Shown: positions 58,654 to 64,000 of the stretch, piece after piece
How positions within the stretch are numbered: position 1 is the first letter of the stretch
Layout: each line of letters opens with the position of its first letter
DNA from: Colius striatus
Lineage: Eukaryota; Chordata; Aves; Coliiformes; Coliidae
Assembly (NCBI RefSeq): GCF_028858725.1
Contig: NC_084774.1
Location: forward strand, 1,762,001-1,826,000
Direction of reading: 5' to 3'
Length of the DNA stretch: 64,000 nt
Position numbers and translations under genes: made by a program
The notes under the pieces: model-generated
Seen by the model: only the letters and a program-made list of their open reading frames with translations
Database searches by the model: none
What the model was told of the DNA's origin: nothing

Positions 58654-59246
58654 CCGTTGTCCCCTTCCCACGCTGCTTTGCTCCACGGGCTGGAGGGGGC
58701 AGCGCTGGATCGCACCGAGGTGCTGGTGAGGGCTGGGGGCGTGGCCTGAGAGGGGGCGTGGTCTGCTCTCTGATTGGCCACCTTCCCCCACCCCCCGGAG
58801 GAGCTGCTGGAGCCCCGCCCCCCGCCGCACTAAGCCCCGCCCCCTCCCCTCTGTGACGTCACAGGCACACGCAGCTCCTCGGCCAATCGCTGCCCTGCTG
58901 CTCCCCGCAGGCCGCGTGCTCCTGCAGCACGGGGAGGATGCTCCTGGCCGTGCTCCCGACAGCCTTGTGATGTCACAGACAGTCACAGGCCCCTGTGGGA
59001 CACGGCAGCAGCCCAGCTGCAGACTGCCCGGCACACGGCAGACGTCGAGCCCTGGAGGCAGCAGCCGAGCCCTCGAGTCCTGCCCTCAGCAGCCAGACGT
59101 CGGCACGTGCCTGAGGAGCCGCCGAGTCGCAGCAGCAGCGCCTGAAGCCTTTGAGTCCCACCGGTGGCAGCCGGCGAGTCCTGCCTGCGGTGGCTGAGAT
59201 CCCGACCCGCCAGCAGCTGAGAGGACAGCAAGTGCCAGCAGCGGCC
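58654..59246 (+). promoter_or_regulatory. CpG-rich promoter of the RING gene, unit 4
   Basis: CRE at 58854-58861; layout as in unit 3. Confidence 0.68.
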
Positions 59247-59807
59247 ATGGAGGTGCCCAGGCAGGAGCAGAGGGACGGCTGTCCCGTCTGCCTCGGTCCC
59301 CTGCAACGGCCCTGTGCCCTGGAGCCGTGCTGGCACGCCTTATGCCAGGCCTGCGCCCAGCGCTGGGCCGCCGCCCACTGCCCGCTGTGCCACCAGCCCA
59401 TCCTGGCCCTCTGCCTCCTGCCTGCAGAGGAGGGCGACGCCGGGGGGGCCCGGCAGCCTCACGGCCGCCTCCATCCCGCCGCGGGGCCGGGGCCGCAGCC
59501 GCAGGGGCGACGGCGGCGGGGGCCCAGAGGGCAGCGGGGCCGGAGAGCCGGGGCTGAGCGTGGGCAGCGCGGCCCCGCCGGGCTGCAGGACAGGCGCAGG
59601 CGGCCCCGCCACGTGCCGTGGCCCCGCCAGGAGCCGCTGTGGCTGCGGCGGCTCCTGGACCACGAGCTGGGCTCCGGGGATCACAGCAGGGACCGGCAGC
59701 TCAGCTTCCTGCTGGCGCGCCGCCGAGATCCCGCCTGGCTGCGGCGGCTCCTGGACTATGTGCTGAGCTCCGAGGACTACGCTCAGCTGCGCTGGCTGCG
59801 CTCCTGA
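59247..59807 (+). CDS. Intronless C3HC4 RING-finger protein, unit 4
   Basis: Open over 186 codons. The RING is of the unit 1 type (ACAQRW) but has Pro27 as in units 2 and 3; His replaces Arg in the Pro-rich middle (GRLHPAAG). ATTAAA at 60104-60109. Four open copies with mostly conservative changes suggest the gene is under some constraint. Confidence 0.82.
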   Translation: MEVPRQEQRDGCPVCLGPLQRPCALEPCWHALCQACAQRWAAAHCPLCHQPILALCLLPAEEGDAGGARQPHGRLHPAAGPGPQPQGRRRRGPRGQRGRRAGAERGQRGPAGLQDRRRRPRHVPWPRQEPLWLRRLLDHELGSGDHSRDRQLSFLLARRRDPAWLRRLLDYVLSSEDYAQLRWLRS

Positions 59808-60560
59808 GACACAAACATCTCCCTCTGAATCGGCCCCCGGCGCAGGCTGAGAGGGGCCAGGCCGGGTTCCTTCTGTGCGCCTTGGCTCATGGCTGCAGCA
59901 CGCTGAGAGTGGCCACAGGCACTGCGGGAGCCTCTCCTCGGGAGCCCGAGGACACGGCAGCACAGTCCACGTGTGACAACTGCGGCCTTTCCATCGGGAC
60001 TGAGCGTGGGGCTGCAGGCACTGAGCCCTTGCACCTGCCATCGCTCCTTTGCTGCTTTCCTTTGCTGCTCTTACAACGCTTTGTTCTCTCCTCGTGGTGT
60101 TTTATTAAACTCTCCTTATCTCAACCCACAAAGCTTCATCTTTTCCTCCCGATTCTCCTCCTTGCCCTGCTGAGGTGGGGCGCAGTGAACAACTGCAGGC
60201 TTTGCTTATTGTCAGCTGGCTTTAAATCACAGCAGCCTTTGGAGCCTTTTCAGTGTGGGAGCAATCTCGAGATGTTTGCAGTGAGTCTGCTCAGCCCAGA
60301 CTGAAACAGCCCGGCTGCAGCCCAGAAAGATTCAGCCAACGGTGCGCAGTTACGGCAAGAGGAAAGCACCCAGGCTCTGACGCCTCGAGGGGAATCAGTG
60401 CTGCAAGGAGAGAAGAACAGGGAGAGAGGAACACTGCAGGAAGCAGCTGGGGACCCAGGGCAGTGGGGCAGAAGAGGGTGTGGGGCACAGACCAGTCCGG
60501 AGCTCAGCTGCCCTTTCCATCTCAGCATTCTAGTGGTTCTCCCTCAGAATCTTTTTTCAA

Positions 60561-61801
60561 AGAATCACAGCACGGTGGGGGTTAAAGGGACCTGTAGAGC
60601 TCATCCAGTCCAACCCCCCTGCAGAAGCAGCTCCCACCTACATCAGGTCACGCGGGAACATGTCATGCAGGAGGTCTTGAAGCCCTCCAAGGAAGGAGCC
60701 TCCTCACCCTCCCTGGGCAGCCTGGGCCAGGGCTCCCTCATCTCACAGGGAAACAGTTTGTCCTTATGTTGAAATGGAAACTTTTGTTCCAGCTTCATCC
60801 CATCAGCCCTTGTCCTGTTGCTAGATACCATCGAAAAAAGTGCTGCCCCAACCTCCTGACACCCACCAGTGAGATATTTGTCACTATTAATGAGCTCCCC
60901 CCTCAGTCTCCTCCAGGCTGAACAGCCCCAGGTCCCGCAGCCTTTCCTCATAAGGAAGATGCTCCAGTCCCCTCAGCATCCTGGTGGCCCTGCACTGGCC
61001 TCTCTCCAGGAGTTCTACCCTTGGCAGAGTAGAGGAGGAGCAGAACCTCCCTCAACCAGCACTCCCAGGTCTGTGTCTGCAGAGCTGCTCTCCAGCAGGT
61101 CACCCCCAGCCTGTCCTGGTGCAGGGGGTTGTTCCTTCCCAGCTGCAGGATTCTGCCCTTGTCCTTGTTGAACCTCGTGAGGTTTCTCTCTGCCCAACTC
61201 TCAGCCTGTCCTGATGTCACTGAATGGCAGCACTGAATGCAGTGACACTGGCCTTGCTCCAGCCCTCAGGCACCTCACCTGTCCTCCATGGTTGTTCAAA
61301 CATGATGGAGAGAGGCTTAGCAATCGCATCAGCAGCTCCCGCAGCACTCTTGGACGCATCCCATTGGGACCCATTGACTTATGAGTGTTAAGCTCGGCCA
61401 ACAAGCCTTTTACCTCTTCCTCTTCCACCCAGGGCAAGTCCTCTGCTGTCCAGGCCACCCGACTGTCCTTGCTGGACTGGGCTTCCCCAGGGCCGGCCGT
61501 GGCCGTAAAGACCGAAGCAAAGGCGGCATTCAGTACTTCGGGCTCCTCTGCGTCCTCGGTCACCAGGGCACCCTCTGTGTTCAGCAGCGGGCCCACATTC
61601 CCCCTCAGCTTCCTTTTACTACCAATGTGCCTGAAAAACCCCTTCTTGTTTTCCTTAACTGTCCTGGCTAGATTTGATTGTAGAAGGGCTTCAGCCTTCC
61701 TGGTTGCACCCCTGCAAGCTCTGGCCAAGAGCTCAGAATCAAGTAACAGCTGCTTGGAAGCAAGAGGGAAAATACGTTGGGTATCATTTTGTCCTTGTTA
61801 A
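60561..61801 (-). mobile_element. CR1 LINE with internal deletion, unit 4
   Basis: Same insertion as at 9580-10830. Confidence 0.9.
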
Positions 61802-62162
61802 TTCTTTCTAGACCGAAATAGGAAGAGTTTATCACGAGAAATGCTTTTCCTTGATTTGAGAAATAGCTTTAATCCATTCTTTATTACTGGTTTTGTAAGA
61901 AACTGAAGAACGCCTCAACGATGCCACAACAACATTAAGCAAAAGCAGCAGCAGAGCCCATCAGGAAAAACTGTCAAGAAACGATAAACCCCTATCAAGT
62001 TGGCACATTTTCTGAGGAGGTGAAATGCGTTTACTTCAGCAGCTGAGTGTTCTTCTTCATCCCTCTCTATCCTCAGCTGGAGCAGGGAAGAATTATCCCG
62101 TGCCAGCTACAGCGCAGAGATGTGGAGTCGCTGGTTTCCTGACTTGGAAAGTAAAGATGTCC

Positions 62163-62480
62163 TTAAGAGGATCCTTTGTCCTTCTCTCCTCCCCCGTATA
62201 CAGAAGGGGATTTGGCTTGCTGGTAGTGCCCAGGCTTTCCTTCACAAAGGGTTTGGGAACACTCACCCTCTTTTGCAGCTGGCAGAGGCAATGCCTCGAT
62301 TTCCCTGGGCAGAAATCTTTCCAGGAAGTGCTGAGTAGCTTTTCTCTTGTTGATTATCTTGACGGCCACGTTGCGTTTCAGCTGGACACAGTGGACAGAT
62401 TTCACTTTCCCATAAGAGCCTTCTCCGAGTGTCTTTCTCAGGCTGTAGCCTTTCTTTGCCAGCGCCACAGCATCAGACAT
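62163..62480 (-). pseudogene. TSSK-type kinase pseudogene with 650-bp deletion, unit 4
   Basis: The first 63 codons or so (Gly-rich loop and VAVK lysine) are joined directly to the C-terminal tail (LPLPAAKEGECSQT). Compared with unit 3, the 650 bases from 44609 to 45258 are gone, with CAA shared at the junction (62289-62291). The deletion removes the catalytic loop, DFG and the old frame break, leaving one open frame of about 105 codons that cannot encode a kinase. Confidence 0.85.
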
Positions 62481-62551
62481 GGTGGGAGAGCTGGGGAAGC
62501 CCAAAACCATCCTCCCCACAGATGCCACCGAAGCTCCCAGCAGCTCCTCAC

Positions 62552-64000
62552 ATCATCAAAGAACCGTGGCAGCTCTTCACAGAGCTTCATGATCGTGGGC
62601 TTGGGGTCTCGTTTCTTCACGGCTCCAAACACCCTCCTCAAGACAGCCAAAGCCTTCACCTTGACATCAGTGCTGGCATGTGCCATGAGCTCCAAGATAT
62701 CAGGCACCAGCAAGCTGATGGTCCTGGCCTGGGAGGGGAAAGAGGTTGTGGTGAAGCCACAGCAGCCCTTTTTACCCCCAGAACTCACAGGCTGTGCTTG
62801 GCTGGATCAGCACGTACCGTCTTGGTGTCCTCAGACAAGGTGAGGAGGGCTGTGAGCACCAGGGGCAGCATCGGGCTGCGAGGCCACTTGAGGAAGTGAC
62901 AAAACTTGTAGATGGAGGTGAAGTTGATGCCAGGGTGAGCCCCAGCCAGGATCTGCAGGGGCAGGAGAGGCACTGAGGAGGGCTGGGAGGAGTTGGAGGG
63001 GAAAAGTGGGATTTTGGTGGCGTTCTGAGGAGAAAGGTGAGGGTTTGGGTGCATTTTGAGGCGAAAGGTGAGGGTGTGGGGGTGTTTTGAGGGGAAAGGT
63101 GAGGGTTTGGGGCCATTTTGACAGCAGAAGCTTTCTGCTGAGATCAACTAGGCTTGACGAGGGGCTTGGGCTGGATGATCCCTGAAGATTCCCTTCCCAC
63201 CCCCAGCACTCCACGTGCCACTGAGTCCCCACTCACAGCCAGGGGGTAGATGTAGGTGTCTTCCACGTGGGAGCTGAACACCTTCCGGAACAGCCTGTGC
63301 TGGAGCAGCGCCAGCATCTCCTTCAAGGCTGAACACAGTAGTTTGGGCGTGGAGAATATCACCTCCAACATGGCCATGGCAGCCCTGCGGGAGGCAGCGG
63401 CAGGGTTGGCTCCAGGTGCCTCTTGGCACCTTCCTCCTCCCTCTTGGGACACTCAGGAGGAAGGTTGAGGTGGTTTTCCTCACGGGGTGGGAAGGAGGAG
63501 GCTCGGCTCATGGGGCTGGGAGGCGTGGGGACGGTGTGAAGGAGAACAAAGGTGTGGCCATGCCGACCCGTCCTCCTCTAAAGCTCCTGCCCCTCTCCCA
63601 GCCCCCTCTGCCGCTTTGGAAAGGCCTCGGGTGGGTTCAGGGAGGAGGAAAGCCAACCTCGGGGCAAACTTACATCCCAAAGCCAGGAGCTCGGGTTTCT
63701 CACGACGGCGTCCAGGACGGCTTTGTGCTTCTGGGGCACTTGGTCTCCTCCCAAGGCCTCAATGATCCAGACGACCACCTCTGTCTTCTCAGTAGGCGAG
63801 AGCTGTTCCTCCAGCAGCTCGGCTGAGCAGCACAGCTTGAGAGCTGGGCTGGTGTAAAGGACCTGGAGGGAGGTTGACAGCGGTACTGAGCGACAGGAGG
63901 AAATGAGCCCAGACTTGTCCGAGGGGAGCTTGAGCCTGGAGATGGGGAAGAGGGTTCTGAAGGAGTCTGGAGGCCAAGTGTGGGGTTTTGGGGGAGTTCT
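62552..64000 (-). CDS. MROH-type HEAT-repeat gene, unit 4 copy (5' part outside window)
   Basis: e8 62552-62728, e7 62818-62952, e6 63237-63384, e4 63674-63862; e3-e1 lie past the window. The e5 exon is missing as in units 2 and 3. Shares most variants with unit 3. Confidence 0.6.
63970..64000. repeat. MROH intron minisatellite, unit 4 (first bases only)
   Basis: The array begins at the window edge. Confidence 0.7.

Larger units (their letters stand above)
51313..64000. repeat. Tandem amplicon unit 4 (cut by window edge)
   Basis: Fourth copy, truncated by the window inside the MROH intron minisatellite. It carries the solo LTR like unit 1, but the sequence right of the LTR shares unit-3 variants. 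It has the shortest (CCCAT)n array and a 650-bp deletion inside the kinase. It is best read as a recombinant of unit-1-like and unit-3-like copies. Confidence 0.95.

Noticed and set aside
1-64000. CRISPR array or prokaryotic element suggested by the many direct repeats
   Set aside because: Repeats are minisatellites with no unique spacers, and CR1, splice sites and poly(A) signals show a vertebrate genome.

Overview
The window is eukaryotic and looks avian, most likely a songbird. It holds CR1 LINE fragments, a TG...CA solo LTR with a 5-bp target duplication, retroviral remnants, GC-rich promoter islands and minisatellite-filled introns. The genes belong to families known to be multicopy or germline-expressed in vertebrates: MROH, TSSK, a SPOC-domain gene and a RING gene. 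There is no prokaryotic operon, tRNA, rRNA or CRISPR signal.

The whole window is one head-to-tail tandem array. Using the SPOC exon at base 12 as reference, units start at 1, 18167, 35102 and 51313 (lengths 18166, 16935, 16211 and at least 12688 bp; the fourth runs off the right edge). Each unit reads left to right: (1) a minus-strand SPOC-domain gene of the PHF3/DIDO1/SPOCD1 kind, whose last exon and poly(A) signal lie at the far right of the preceding unit; (2) two CR1 3' fragments and some conserved unassigned exons; (3) a (CCCAT)n array; (4) old LTR-like sequence, in units 1 and 4 a 930-bp solo LTR, and a retroviral env/3' remnant; (5) a G-rich minisatellite and a CpG/CRE/CCAAT promoter; (6) a plus-strand intronless RING-finger gene; (7) a minus-strand CR1 copy with a deleted middle; (8) a minus-strand TSSK-type kinase pseudogene; (9) a minus-strand MROH-type HEAT-repeat gene with minisatellite introns; (10) two minisatellite blocks in opposite orientation; (11) a tandem-CRE region that is probably the MROH promoter; (12) a C-rich simple tract.

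The units are not equal. Unit 1 alone keeps one MROH exon but has lost the likely MROH start codon. Unit 3 lacks a SPOC exon through a 648-bp deletion at a 7-bp microhomology. Unit 4 lost 650 bp from the kinase. Units 1 and 4 share the solo LTR, while units 2 and 3 show the empty site. From about 25.0 to 36.2 kb the sequence repeats at a constant offset of 16211 bases with only scattered substitutions, so the last duplication or conversion is very recent. Unit 4 is a mosaic of unit-1-like and unit-3-like stretches.

Overall this looks like an ampliconic cluster with a germline flavour. Only the RING gene has a clean open frame in every copy. The SPOC gene has consistent splice sites and a poly(A) signal. 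The MROH gene is uncertain and the kinase is a pseudogene. All calls are from reading by eye; exon edges are inferred from splice consensus and agreement between copies.
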